A DNA stretch of 64,000 nt from Oscillospiraceae bacterium (lineage in GTDB: Bacteria; Bacillota; Clostridia; Oscillospirales; Oscillospiraceae): NCBI GenBank assembly GCA_020025535.1, contig JAHHRY010000003.1, positions 62,001 through 126,000 of the forward strand, written 5' to 3'. The translations under genes and the position numbers were made by a program. Below the pieces are notes generated by a model that did not search any database, had not been told where the DNA came from, and saw only the letters and a program-made list of their open reading frames with translations. Of this stretch, positions 8,855-16,622 are shown in pieces; positions within the stretch are counted from its first letter, which is position 1, and every line of letters starts with the position of its first letter.

Positions 8855-10125
8855 GACGTTACGATTTAAGAAAATATTCCGCCGGTTCAAAAATCCTGAT
8901 GATGTGGCTCCTGAACGTCGTGTTTTTGACGGTTGCCAGATTCCTGCTGACAAGAGTCGACGTCTATGGATGGCCCCGGGAACTGATTTTGAATGCAATA
9001 ACCCTAATTCCGATTGTGTTGCTGCTGAAAAATCTGCCTGCGATTAACAGGAAGAACTGTTATCCGTTCCTGGTGCTGTATGCGGCAGTGATTCTTGCTT
9101 TTGCGGTGACGTATCTGCTGCATCCGGAATATGAATATTTTTATGTGCGCGAGAATTACGGTCTGCAAAGAGTTTTCAGACCGGATTGCGCCCTGTATGC
9201 ATTCCTGTTTTTCAGTCTGGTTGATGACCCGGATGAGTTGACAGATACAGTAAAGCTGTTTGCCTTTATAGATTTTGCATATTTGCTTGTGTTTGAATTG
9301 CTCCCGGCGCTTTTGCAGGGCTATTGGAGCGATGTGAATTATGTGGGAGAAACCGTGAAGCGTCAGTACAGCCTTAGCTTTGGCTACGCGATGCTGTTCC
9401 CGACAATCGTTTTCATGTACTGCTTCTTCAGAGAGAAGAAGCGGTATTATATGCTGTTGAGCTTGCTTGGCCTGGTGCTGATCCTGCTGCAGGGCTCAAG
9501 AGGTGCAATTTTGATGCCGATTATTTTCATTGGCTTGTTGGCCATCAGCGACATTGTCGACACAAAAAGCAAAGAGCGCAGAAAACGTAAAATCGTGTTT
9601 CTCCTGTGCGTTGCGGCGGCAATCCTTATTTTGGGTATCCCGCTTCTGAAACTGCTGGTGAAGATACTGCAGCTGTTCGGCGTTGAGTCCAGAACGCTTG
9701 AATTGCTGGCAAGCGGAAAGTTTACCGGCGACAGCGGACGCAGTGTCATATGGAACAGTGTGTGGGAGGCAATCAAGTCCGGAGGCTTGCTGGGCTATGG
9801 CGCGTTCGGAGACCGGCCTTTTGTATACCCTCACCATTTTGTAGGCTACTCCCACAACATTGTCCTGGAGCTGATCTGCAGCTTTGGAATTGTCGGAGTG
9901 CTGATTGTTCTGGTGATTATCGCAGTCTCGCTGCGTGTCATATTTTGCTGCAGGGATGCAAGATGGAGAGGATTGTTTATCGTTTTCTTCTCCATAGCAA
10001 GTCAGCTGCTGTTGTCTTTGTCGTTTTGGTATGTATGGGAGTTCTGGGCAGCGGCCGCAATTGCGTACAATTCCATGAGGCCTAGAAAACGTAAGAGGTT
10101 ACAACAGAATGGCGGAAGAAATTAA
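8839..10125 (+). CDS. O-antigen polymerase/ligase-like membrane protein (Wzy-type)
   Basis: 428 residues with about 10 hydrophobic membrane segments and a large polar loop after the seventh, holding GDSGRSVIWNSVWEAIKSGGLLGYG. This R-x-x-x-W...GxGxG pattern with a following H (PHHFVGYSHNIVLEL) is the landmark of the O-antigen ligase/polymerase superfamily. The RGAILMP segment after LQGS fits the arginine in the preceding membrane helix. It should polymerise undecaprenyl-linked repeat units at the outer face of the membrane. It overlaps both neighbours (16 bases at the start, 17 at the end), so it belongs to the same transcript as the flippase downstream. Confidence 0.85.
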   Translation: MQIQLGRYDLRKYSAGSKILMMWLLNVVFLTVARFLLTRVDVYGWPRELILNAITLIPIVLLLKNLPAINRKNCYPFLVLYAAVILAFAVTYLLHPEYEYFYVRENYGLQRVFRPDCALYAFLFFSLVDDPDELTDTVKLFAFIDFAYLLVFELLPALLQGYWSDVNYVGETVKRQYSLSFGYAMLFPTIVFMYCFFREKKRYYMLLSLLGLVLILLQGSRGAILMPIIFIGLLAISDIVDTKSKERRKRKIVFLLCVAAAILILGIPLLKLLVKILQLFGVESRTLELLASGKFTGDSGRSVIWNSVWEAIKSGGLLGYGAFGDRPFVYPHHFVGYSHNIVLELICSFGIVGVLIVLVIIAVSLRVIFCCRDARWRGLFIVFFSIASQLLLSLSFWYVWEFWAAAAIAYNSMRPRKRKRLQQNGGRN

Positions 10126-10903
10126 AATCACCTATATAGGAGATATTACCTGCGACAGACCGCTGCTGAATGCGGCAAGGTCTGATATGGGTACCTATGA
10201 TTTTGCTCCGGTATTTGGCAGAGTAAAAGGACTTTTTGAAAAATCCGATTTGGTTGTCGGCAATTTTGAGACGGTGTGCGCTGGAGAGCAGGTTGGATTT
10301 GACAATCGGTTTATGTCGTGTAATACACCCGACTCCTTAGTTGCTGCCATGGAGAAAGCCAATGTGGGATTCGTGTCCACTGCCAATAACCATTGTCTGG
10401 ATCAGGGAATTGACGGCTTGATCCGGACACTCGATGTTCTGGACGATTATCAGATAGGGCACTGCGGCACGTACAGAGATGCCGGGGAAAGAAATACGAT
10501 TGCATACAGAAATATGAAAGGCAAAAGAATTGCCTTCCTGTCCTACACATATTCGACCAACGAATCGAACACGGGAATTGTGCTGGACAGCAGCAACGAC
10601 TGCCATGTGGGTCTGCTCAGAAAGCAGCGGCAGGCGGCGGAGCATGCAAGCGGTGTCAAAAAGGCCCTTTTGAAGATTACGGGCAGCAGGCAAAGGCAGT
10701 TCATTAAAAGAATCATAGCACGTATGAAATTAGCTGCCGGTATCCCTTTCATGAAAGCCTTTACGGATACGATTCAGCCCGGGGACACGGATAATGCGTA
10801 TTTGGATGCGATTAAAAAGGACATCAAAGCAGCTGCTGTCGGAGGCTGCGGTTATATATCAGCGGATAACAGGCAAATCGTCGGATACATGCCCTGTCTC
10901 TGA
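10109..10903 (+). CDS. CapA-like (poly-gamma-glutamate capsule) metallophosphatase-fold protein, C-terminally shortened
   Basis: 264 residues. The N-terminal part matches the PGA_cap family: ITYIGDITCDRPL, the LVVGNFETV motif, GFVSTANNHCLDQGIDGL with the N-H pair, and IAFLSYTYSTN. Family members usually have about 350-400 residues and carry a later H-x-G-x-(Q/E) block and a G-x-H-x-H metal motif. Here the frame stops soon after a helical region ending DAIKKDIKAA, in the unrelated-looking tail GGCGYISADNRQIVGYM, and those later metal ligands are missing. It is either a shortened variant or the result of an internal deletion, and activity is doubtful. It overlaps the polymerase gene by 17 bases. 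Confidence 0.75.
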   Translation: MAEEIKITYIGDITCDRPLLNAARSDMGTYDFAPVFGRVKGLFEKSDLVVGNFETVCAGEQVGFDNRFMSCNTPDSLVAAMEKANVGFVSTANNHCLDQGIDGLIRTLDVLDDYQIGHCGTYRDAGERNTIAYRNMKGKRIAFLSYTYSTNESNTGIVLDSSNDCHVGLLRKQRQAAEHASGVKKALLKITGSRQRQFIKRIIARMKLAAGIPFMKAFTDTIQPGDTDNAYLDAIKKDIKAAAVGGCGYISADNRQIVGYMPCL

Positions 10904-10924
10904 GGAATACGATTTAGAGGATGA

Positions 10925-12361
10925 ATGTGTGATATGAGCGACAAATCCATTGGCGGCAATAATATATCATCGAAAGTTGTATTAAAATCGGGTTTGTGGT
11001 ATACCATCAGCAACTTCGCTTTCCGGGCAATTGCTTTTATAACAACGCCGATCTTTGCAAGAGTTCTGACGAAAGCGGAGTACGGCGACTTTAATAATAT
11101 CAGCAGCTGGATTTCCATTCTGGGTATATTGGCGGCGTGCGATTTGCATTCATCCATTATCAGAGCAAAGCTGGATTTTGATGATGACCTGGAATGCTAT
11201 TCCTTTTCGTCGCTGCTGCTTTCCACACTGATTACCGGAACCGTTTATCTGGTTTTCCTGATTAATTCCAGCTTCTTTGAAGGACTCCTGGGAATCAACA
11301 AAAAGTATTTCCATGTTATATTCCTTTACATTGCCTGTCAGGAAGCATTTAACACCTATATTACACTGCAAAGGGCCAATTACCGGTATAAGGCGTTTTC
11401 GCTTTTAACGGGAATATCCATTGTGTTTACCAGTGTTACCTCGGTGATACTGGTGCTGGTACTCGACAATAAGCTGGATGCAAGAATCTACGGTCAGTAT
11501 ATTCCGCTTATCATCGTAGGACTTTGTATGTACCTGATGGTTGCCGGCAAAGGAAGGCACGCCAAAGCAAAATACTTTAAATATGCCTTTACTTTGAGCA
11601 TACCGCTGGTGCCTCATCAGCTTTCCCTGATTCTGTTAAGCTCCTCCGACAGAATTATGATTACAAGACTGGCGGGTTCGGAATTTACGGCTCTGTACAG
11701 CATTGCATATATCATAACCAATATCATGGCAATCCTAATGGACTCCATGAACAAGGCATGGGCTCCGTGGCTTCTGACTTCTCTGAAAGCAAAAAACTAT
11801 GAAGCAATTAAAAAGACAACGACGCCGTATTTTTATCTGTTTTTCGCGTTGCTGGTAGGTGCGCTGATTTTTGCGCCGGAAGTGGTTTTTGTATTGGGCG
11901 GAGCCAAGTACATGGAGGGAATCTATGTGCTGCCGCCGCTGATTGTGGGCTGCCTGTTCCAGTTTGCCTATACCATGTATGTCCAGATGGAATTTTATGA
12001 AAAGAAGATGAGTGTGGTCGCAATCGGATCGTCCGTGGCAGCGCTGATCAATATAGCGCTGAATTTGCTGCTGATTCCCCGGCTGGGATACATCGCTGCC
12101 GGTTATACCACTTTAATCGGCTACGTTTGTCTGTTCTTTATTCATTACACAACCATCTGCAGGTACGGATACAAGAACATTTTTGACAGAAAGTATATCT
12201 TTATCGGATTGGCAGCTGCAACGGTACTGATTCCCGTCTTTGTGTTTCTGTACTCCTTCCCGATACTGCGGTACCTGATCGGTGCTGTATATATCGTACT
12301 GATTTTGGCGGCACTGCTGCGGTACAGAGAAAAGATAGCATCCTTTTTGAAAAGCAGATAA
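10925..12361 (+). CDS. Polysaccharide repeat-unit flippase (Wzx/RfbX, MOP superfamily)
   Basis: 478 residues with about 12-14 hydrophobic membrane helices. The N-terminal LKSGLWYTISNFAFRAIAFITTPIFARVLTKA layout and the segment PHQLSLILLSSSDRIMITRLAG are typical of Wzx-type flippases of the multidrug/oligosaccharidyl-lipid/polysaccharide superfamily. It moves undecaprenyl-linked oligosaccharide to the outer leaflet for polymerisation by the neighbouring Wzy. Start is ATG 10925 or ATG 10934; AGAGG at 10916-10920 gives 4 or 13 bases of spacing, so neither is clearly better. It is the last gene of the rightward locus and is followed by a strong terminator. Confidence 0.9.
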   Translation: MCDMSDKSIGGNNISSKVVLKSGLWYTISNFAFRAIAFITTPIFARVLTKAEYGDFNNISSWISILGILAACDLHSSIIRAKLDFDDDLECYSFSSLLLSTLITGTVYLVFLINSSFFEGLLGINKKYFHVIFLYIACQEAFNTYITLQRANYRYKAFSLLTGISIVFTSVTSVILVLVLDNKLDARIYGQYIPLIIVGLCMYLMVAGKGRHAKAKYFKYAFTLSIPLVPHQLSLILLSSSDRIMITRLAGSEFTALYSIAYIITNIMAILMDSMNKAWAPWLLTSLKAKNYEAIKKTTTPYFYLFFALLVGALIFAPEVVFVLGGAKYMEGIYVLPPLIVGCLFQFAYTMYVQMEFYEKKMSVVAIGSSVAALINIALNLLLIPRLGYIAAGYTTLIGYVCLFFIHYTTICRYGYKNIFDRKYIFIGLAAATVLIPVFVFLYSFPILRYLIGAVYIVLILAALLRYREKIASFLKSR

Positions 12362-12396
12362 TTGACGTGCGGATCTTATGTTCAAGTTAACAGCAG

Positions 12397-12437
12397 ACAG
12401 CCGGTTTCGGGGCAAAACCCGAAACCGGCTGTTTTTA
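12397..12437 (+). terminator. Rho-independent terminator of the polysaccharide locus
   Basis: A 14-base-pair stem (12398-12411 with 12418-12431, CAGCCGGTTTCGGG arm) is followed by TTTTT. It closes the rightward operon. Confidence 0.9.
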
Positions 12438-12485
12438 TTCTGTGCAGGTTATTTGAAACTGCCGCTGCGTCAGCGGGGAATAGGG

Positions 12486-12525
12486 AGAAACACAACATCG
12501 CCGGATACCTGGGTATCCGGCGATG
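12486..12525 (-). terminator. Terminator of the convergent cpsBCD operon
   Basis: A perfect 13-14 bp stem (arm CATCGCCGGATAC, 12496-12525) with a tiny loop. On the minus strand it is followed by a U-rich stretch (TTGTGTTTCTCCC). Together with the plus-strand terminator it isolates two convergent operons. Confidence 0.7.
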
Positions 12526-12626
12526 CAATGGTTGATGTGTTGATTTTGAAAAGTATTCGCTGGCGCCGTGTGATCCGTCCAAAGCTAAGCACAGCCGAAT
12601 ACAATTTTCTGACGGCTGGAGAATCC

Positions 12627-13313
12627 TTACTTTGAATGCTCTCCGTAGCCGTAACCGTAGGCTTTTCCGTAGTAGCTGTCCCTTTTGTAGTCCACGCGGT
12701 TTAAAACCACGCCAAGGATCTTGCTTCCGGATTTCTCCAGCTGCTTCTGGATTTTGCGTTCCTGCTTATAACTGTTGTTGGTGGCGTCTATCACCAGAAT
12801 GGCTCCGTCCAGAGCGGCAGCAATCACTGCTGCATCGATTACCAGACCCAAAGGTGCAGCGTCGACGATGATGTAGTCAAACACATCCTTCAGTGCGGTA
12901 ATCAGACGCTTGAAATTCTCGCCTCCCAGAAGTTCAGCGGAATTGGGAACCCGTGCGCCGGCAAACATGATATAAAAGCCGGGCAGATCTGTTTCGTTCA
13001 GCAATTCGTTAGCATTCGCAAGACCGGACAGGTAATGGCTCAGACCGTCGACCCGCTCTCTTACTTTCAGACGGTTCATAAGTACGCTTTTTCTTAAATC
13101 GGCATCAATCAGCAGCACACGCTTTCCGCTTTCAGCCAAAGAGGCAGCCAGTTGAAAAGAGATTGTAGATTTTCCTTCGGAAGCAGAAAAACTGGTAAGT
13201 GCGACTGCCCGGACAGATTCACCGCTGAAAATCAAATTCGTACGGAGCGTTTTAATAGCTTCTGTTGTCTGAAAGTCTGTCGGCAGAAACTGTTTTACTG
13301 CAATTGTCTTCAT
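12627..13313 (-). CDS. cpsD: Bacterial tyrosine kinase, CpsD/CapB family
   Basis: 228 residues. Walker A SASEGKST at residues 43-50, Walker A' VLLIDADLRKS, and Walker B FDYIIVDAAPLG mark the P-loop BY-kinase fold. The C-terminus is a tyrosine cluster (five Tyr in the last 17 residues, beginning DSYYGKAYGYGYG) that is autophosphorylated in this family. With the membrane activator encoded just upstream (cpsC) it controls capsule chain length and export; the phosphatase CpsB reverses the phosphorylation. Gene order on the minus strand is cpsB-cpsC-cpsD with gaps of 9 and 12 bases, one operon. Symbol given by family analogy. Confidence 0.92.
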   Translation of the reverse strand: MKTIAVKQFLPTDFQTTEAIKTLRTNLIFSGESVRAVALTSFSASEGKSTISFQLAASLAESGKRVLLIDADLRKSVLMNRLKVRERVDGLSHYLSGLANANELLNETDLPGFYIMFAGARVPNSAELLGGENFKRLITALKDVFDYIIVDAAPLGLVIDAAVIAAALDGAILVIDATNNSYKQERKIQKQLEKSGSKILGVVLNRVDYKRDSYYGKAYGYGYGEHSK

Positions 13314-13325
13314 CCTGTTACCTCC

Positions 13326-14072
13326 TTATCTGGATCCCTTTAGTGGCTTGGGTTGCTTGCTGTTCCTTTTGTCTGCTGAATTTCCGTTGACCAGTACATC
13401 AGAATTGGGAATCGTGCCCAATGTGCTGAGGCCCAGATAGCGGCTGACATCTTCTTCGGTACGGATTGTGTCATCCTTGACGAATACGATCACATAAGCA
13501 GCAATGCAGAGAAGCGTTCCCAGCAGTGCAAACAGAATGGCATACTTTACCACATTAGGGGAAGAAGGAGCTTTGGGGACTTCGGCTTCGTAAATCACTT
13601 TGACGGCATCCACGTCCATGATTTCTTTGATCTGTTCTGAGGCGATTTCCTGAACACAGTTAGCAATATCGGCAGCTCTCTGAGCATCGGTATCTGTTAC
13701 GCTTACCTGAAGTACACGGGTACCTTTGGGGGAGGTGACTGAAATTTTGCTGGCCAGCTGCTGATGGGACATATTGAGTCCCAGCTTGTTTACTACTTCC
13801 TGAGTGACATTGCGCCCGGTAATCAAAACCTTGTAGTCCTCCAACATCTGGGTTGAAATCTGAAAATCACTGACCTCGACAGAAGACTCGTTGGATCGGT
13901 TTAGCACATACATTCTGGTAGACGCAATGTACTTCGGAGAGATCATAAAACTGCTCACAGCAAAACCGATCACACCGCAAACGACAAACGCCGAAACCAA
14001 TATCCAGATTTTCCTTTTCAGGAAACGGAACAGTTCCATCAAATCAAGTTCAAACTCATTATTATCTTCCAT
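13326..14072 (-). CDS. cpsC: Polysaccharide chain-length determinant / kinase activator, CpsC/Wzz family
   Basis: 248 residues with two membrane helices: IWILVSAFVVCGVIGFAV near 19-36 and YAILFALLGTLLCIAAYVIVFV near 172-193. They flank an extracytoplasmic loop with the Wzz features MISPKYIASTRMYV and VTDTDAQRAADIAN, and PKAPSSPNVV before the second helix, the usual proline-rich Wzz motif. The short cytoplasmic tail fits a CpsC-type activator of the adjacent tyrosine kinase. It lies 9 bases after cpsB and 12 before cpsD. Symbol by analogy. Confidence 0.92.
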   Translation of the reverse strand: MEDNNEFELDLMELFRFLKRKIWILVSAFVVCGVIGFAVSSFMISPKYIASTRMYVLNRSNESSVEVSDFQISTQMLEDYKVLITGRNVTQEVVNKLGLNMSHQQLASKISVTSPKGTRVLQVSVTDTDAQRAADIANCVQEIASEQIKEIMDVDAVKVIYEAEVPKAPSSPNVVKYAILFALLGTLLCIAAYVIVFVKDDTIRTEEDVSRYLGLSTLGTIPNSDVLVNGNSADKRNSKQPKPLKGSR

Positions 14073-14081
14073 AGATACTCC

Positions 14082-14813
14082 TTAAATCGTTCTGTTTTCT
14101 ATAACTGCTTGGGCATTACTGTAAAAAATGCGGGCAGCGTAATCTGCACCGTATTTTTTGTGGACTCTAAGAAAGCAATCCCGAAGAACAGGCGGCCGAT
14201 GCACGGTATCGTGGGCATCGGAGGCGACAAAATGTACTTTGCCCTGCTTCAAAAGGTTTTGACAGAAATGCTTGACGGAAAAACCCTGACAGCCCATAAT
14301 GCTGTCTGCATTTAACTGAATCAGTGCACCCTGTTCCAGCACGTCATCCACAAGATCCCGGTCTGAACGCATAACATCATACCGTTCTGCATGGGCAATC
14401 ACAGGGGTATAGCCATAACGGATAATTTCTGATACGGCAGTCAGAATCTGACTCCTTTCGGAATGATACCGGAACTCAATCAGAGCATAGTTTGACTGAT
14501 TCAGAGATAATATTCTTCCGTCGTACAGGCGTTCCGGGGCGGCAGATTCATAGTATATTTCGTTGCCCAGATACAGATTCATGTCAGGAAAATTCCGGGC
14601 GGCAAATTCCTGCAGCTCATCAAACACGGAACGCAGATGCTCGGGAGTGTTTTTCCTGTATTCTCCACGATAATGAGGGGTCGTAATGATTGTACGGGTT
14701 CCATTGTCCCAGGCCATCCGAATCAGATCTGCCGCCTGAGCCATGTTTTGTGCTCCATCATCCACAAAAGGAAGTATATGTGTGTGGATATCCGTAAACC
14801 CGTTGATATGCAT
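14082..14813 (-). CDS. cpsB: PHP-family tyrosine-protein phosphatase, CpsB/CapC
   Basis: 243 residues with the PHP metal-binding motifs in order: DIHTHILPFVDDGA, TTPHYRG, LYLGNEIYY, PVIAHAERY and VASDAHDTVHRPP. This set of His/Asp/Glu ligands is that of the manganese-dependent CpsB/YwqE phosphatases, which dephosphorylate the C-terminal tyrosines of CpsD. It is first in the minus-strand operon. A well-matched promoter lies 76 bases upstream (14889-14917). The start ATG at 14813 has AAGGGGTGC upstream. Confidence 0.93.
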   Translation of the reverse strand: MHINGFTDIHTHILPFVDDGAQNMAQAADLIRMAWDNGTRTIITTPHYRGEYRKNTPEHLRSVFDELQEFAARNFPDMNLYLGNEIYYESAAPERLYDGRILSLNQSNYALIEFRYHSERSQILTAVSEIIRYGYTPVIAHAERYDVMRSDRDLVDDVLEQGALIQLNADSIMGCQGFSVKHFCQNLLKQGKVHFVASDAHDTVHRPPVLRDCFLRVHKKYGADYAARIFYSNAQAVIENRTI

Positions 14814-14888
14814 TGCGATAAACGAGCACCCCTTTTCTGCGGGCGCGAAAAACGAATTTTAGCACCCGCCTGCTAGACATTTCGATTC

Positions 14889-14917
14889 ATTATAGCACAA
14901 AGCAAAACGGATTTCAA
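14889..14917 (-). promoter_or_regulatory. Sigma-A promoter of cpsBCD
   Basis: On the minus strand TTGAAA (14917-14912), a 17-base spacer and a perfect TATAAT (14894-14889) lie 76 bases before the cpsB start. Confidence 0.75.
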
Positions 14918-15003
14918 CAAGCTTCCCGTGGCTTTTTTTCGCAATTTTACCTTTGTTATGGGAAATATTTATGAAAAACCAATAAAAAATCTGAAAATAC
15001 GGA

Positions 15004-15771
15004 TTAATGCATTGCATATTCGCAGGCAGAAATTCGCTCAAATACATAGTCATTTTCTGAAGACAGATCGTCCCGGTATTGATAACCCAGTCTGTTGAAT
15101 GCTTTCAGATCCTGCGGATTCTGAATCTGATGTTCTGCCATAAAACGGACCATTTCTCCCCGGGCCATTTTTGCCCAGGTTCCTTTCTGTACCATTTTTC
15201 CCTTTGTCATTTCTGCAAAAGTGCAGGTGATACAGGTGTCATGGGGAGTCAGATACTTTTCGATGCATTTGAAATATTCCCTGGAGGCAAGATTGATGAG
15301 AATGCCGTCCGCATCGTGTACCTGACGGTAAAGCTTGTCCCCCCAGAACTCGTACAGATCCCGGTATGTCCCGATACGCAGCTTGGCCTGCATTTCCAGA
15401 CGGTAGGGCTGTACGCCGTCCATGGGCCTTAAAACACCGTAAAATCCGGACAGAATCCGCAGATGTTCCTGCACATACAGCAGGTGGCTGTCCTCAAAAA
15501 CCGATGGAGCCATATACTGGTAGGCAATGCCTTCATAGGAAAGAATGGCCGGGGTAAGCCGGTGTGTCAGATCCATTTCCTGCAGACGCTTCTGATTCGT
15601 TTCTGCGATGGCGTCGTTGCAGCCCCACAGCGTCTTCAGTTCAGAATAGGATTTGCTCTGCAGGCAGGAAAGAATCTGCCGGGTTTCGGGAAGAAACACA
15701 GGAAGATCTTTCGGCTGAAAGGTATCTGCATCCGTATGCATCTTTTTGGCCGGAGACAGGATGATTTTCAT
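15004..15771 (-). CDS. yaaA: Peroxide stress protein YaaA (UPF0246)
   Basis: 255 residues, the family length. It opens with MKIILSPAKKM and contains the conserved blocks YEGIAYQYM, LRILSGFYGVLRPMDG, NLASREYF and FAEMTKGKMVQKG. In Escherichia coli YaaA limits free iron during hydrogen peroxide stress and binds DNA through a helix-hairpin-helix-like core. The start overlaps the stop of bcp by 4 bases, so the two peroxide-defence genes are co-translated. No clear terminator was seen after it; the cpsB promoter lies just beyond. Confidence 0.92.
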   Translation of the reverse strand: MKIILSPAKKMHTDADTFQPKDLPVFLPETRQILSCLQSKSYSELKTLWGCNDAIAETNQKRLQEMDLTHRLTPAILSYEGIAYQYMAPSVFEDSHLLYVQEHLRILSGFYGVLRPMDGVQPYRLEMQAKLRIGTYRDLYEFWGDKLYRQVHDADGILINLASREYFKCIEKYLTPHDTCITCTFAEMTKGKMVQKGTWAKMARGEMVRFMAEHQIQNPQDLKAFNRLGYQYRDDLSSENDYVFERISACEYAMH

Positions 15772-16223
15772 AAAACCTCTCCCAGCATTTTTGCGGCATC
15801 TTCAGCGGCCTTAACCTTGTCATTGGCTTTGACGATGATGCCGTTTTCGTCAATCAGATAGGTAGTGCGAACCACGCCCGTGGACACCTTACCGTAATTT
15901 TTCTTTTCCTTCCATACATCGTAGGCCTGAATGACTTTCAGATCGGGGTCTGAAAGAACAGGGAAGCGCAGTCCGAATTTTTCAGAAAACTTCTTATGGG
16001 AGGCGACGGAGTCCTTGCTGATTCCCAGAATGACGGCACCTTTTTCACCAAATTGAGGGGCGAGTTCTGAATATCCGCAGGCCTGCCTAGTGCAGCCGGG
16101 AGTATTATCCTTGGGGTAAAAATACAGAATTACCTTTTTTCCCCGGTAAGATTCCAACGTATGCAGTACGCCGTCCTGGTCAGGCAATTCAAAATCGGGA
16201 GCTTTGGTTTCTATTTCCAGCAT
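15768..16223 (-). CDS. bcp: Thioredoxin-dependent thiol peroxidase (BCP/PrxQ peroxiredoxin)
   Basis: 151 residues, full length. The active site is PKDNTPGCTRQACGY, with the peroxidatic cysteine at residue 44 and the resolving cysteine at 49, the atypical 2-Cys PrxQ arrangement. The downstream GISKDSVASHKKF and FPVLSDPD segments are typical of BCP. It reduces hydrogen peroxide and alkyl hydroperoxides in the cytosol with thioredoxin as electron donor. The ribosome site GGAGGAAACTAAC precedes the ATG at 16223. A weak promoter (TTGAGA, 16-base spacer, TATACT) may lie upstream at about 16244-16271 on the minus strand. Confidence 0.94.
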   Translation of the reverse strand: MLEIETKAPDFELPDQDGVLHTLESYRGKKVILYFYPKDNTPGCTRQACGYSELAPQFGEKGAVILGISKDSVASHKKFSEKFGLRFPVLSDPDLKVIQAYDVWKEKKNYGKVSTGVVRTTYLIDENGIIVKANDKVKAAEDAAKMLGEVL

Positions 16224-16480
16224 GTTAGTTTCCTCCGGTCAGATTAAAATTTCAAAGTATAAGGGATATGAATTATATCTCAAAAACAGCGAAAAAGCTA
16301 TACAAAATTAAATAGGGCAGCAGGTAAAAATATGCCGCAGCCTTTGCGCGGTGTTCGTGTAAACGAAGAGAACCATGCTTTCAACTTCTGCGTATGAGGT
16401 AACACAAAGTCTGCACTTGTTAAAAGTGACAAAAAAATACAGATAGATATTGTCAATATGGTAAAATTGACAAAATTTTC
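16224..16480. other. Intergenic region between bcp and the LacI-type gene, with an inverted repeat
   Basis: No gene seen. TTGTCAAT at 16450-16457 and ATTGACAA at 16466-16473 form a perfect 8-base inverted repeat with an 8-base spacer, ending 7 bases before the -35 box of the LacI-type gene. It could be a regulator site; nothing else was recognised. Confidence 0.45.
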
Positions 16481-16509
16481 TTGACAGTCTAAATGGTGGG
16501 TGCTATATT
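16481..16509 (+). promoter_or_regulatory. Promoter of the LacI-type regulator
   Basis: TTGACA (16481-16486), 17-base spacer, TATATT (16504-16509). Confidence 0.85.
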
Positions 16510-16513
16510 TGGA

Positions 16514-16529
16514 GTGTGTTCGAGCACAC
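16514..16529. promoter_or_regulatory. Candidate LacI-family operator
   Basis: GTGTGTTCGAGCACAC is a 16-base near-perfect palindrome (one wobble pair) centred on CG, the usual form of LacI/GalR sites. It covers the expected transcription start, just 4 bases after the -10 box. A second short palindrome, ATGCGCCCGGCGCAT, follows at 16535-16549. Confidence 0.6.
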
Positions 16530-16622
16530 GGTGCATGCGCCCGGCGCATATCAGAAACTTTACACCTCACAAGGCAAAGCTTTCCTGATACAAAGCTGCT
16601 TTGTCACCTTGAAGGGATGTTT

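Noticed and set aside
12378..12635. 85-codon open frame between the convergent polysaccharide operons
   Set aside because: It consists mostly of the two terminator hairpins read as codons.
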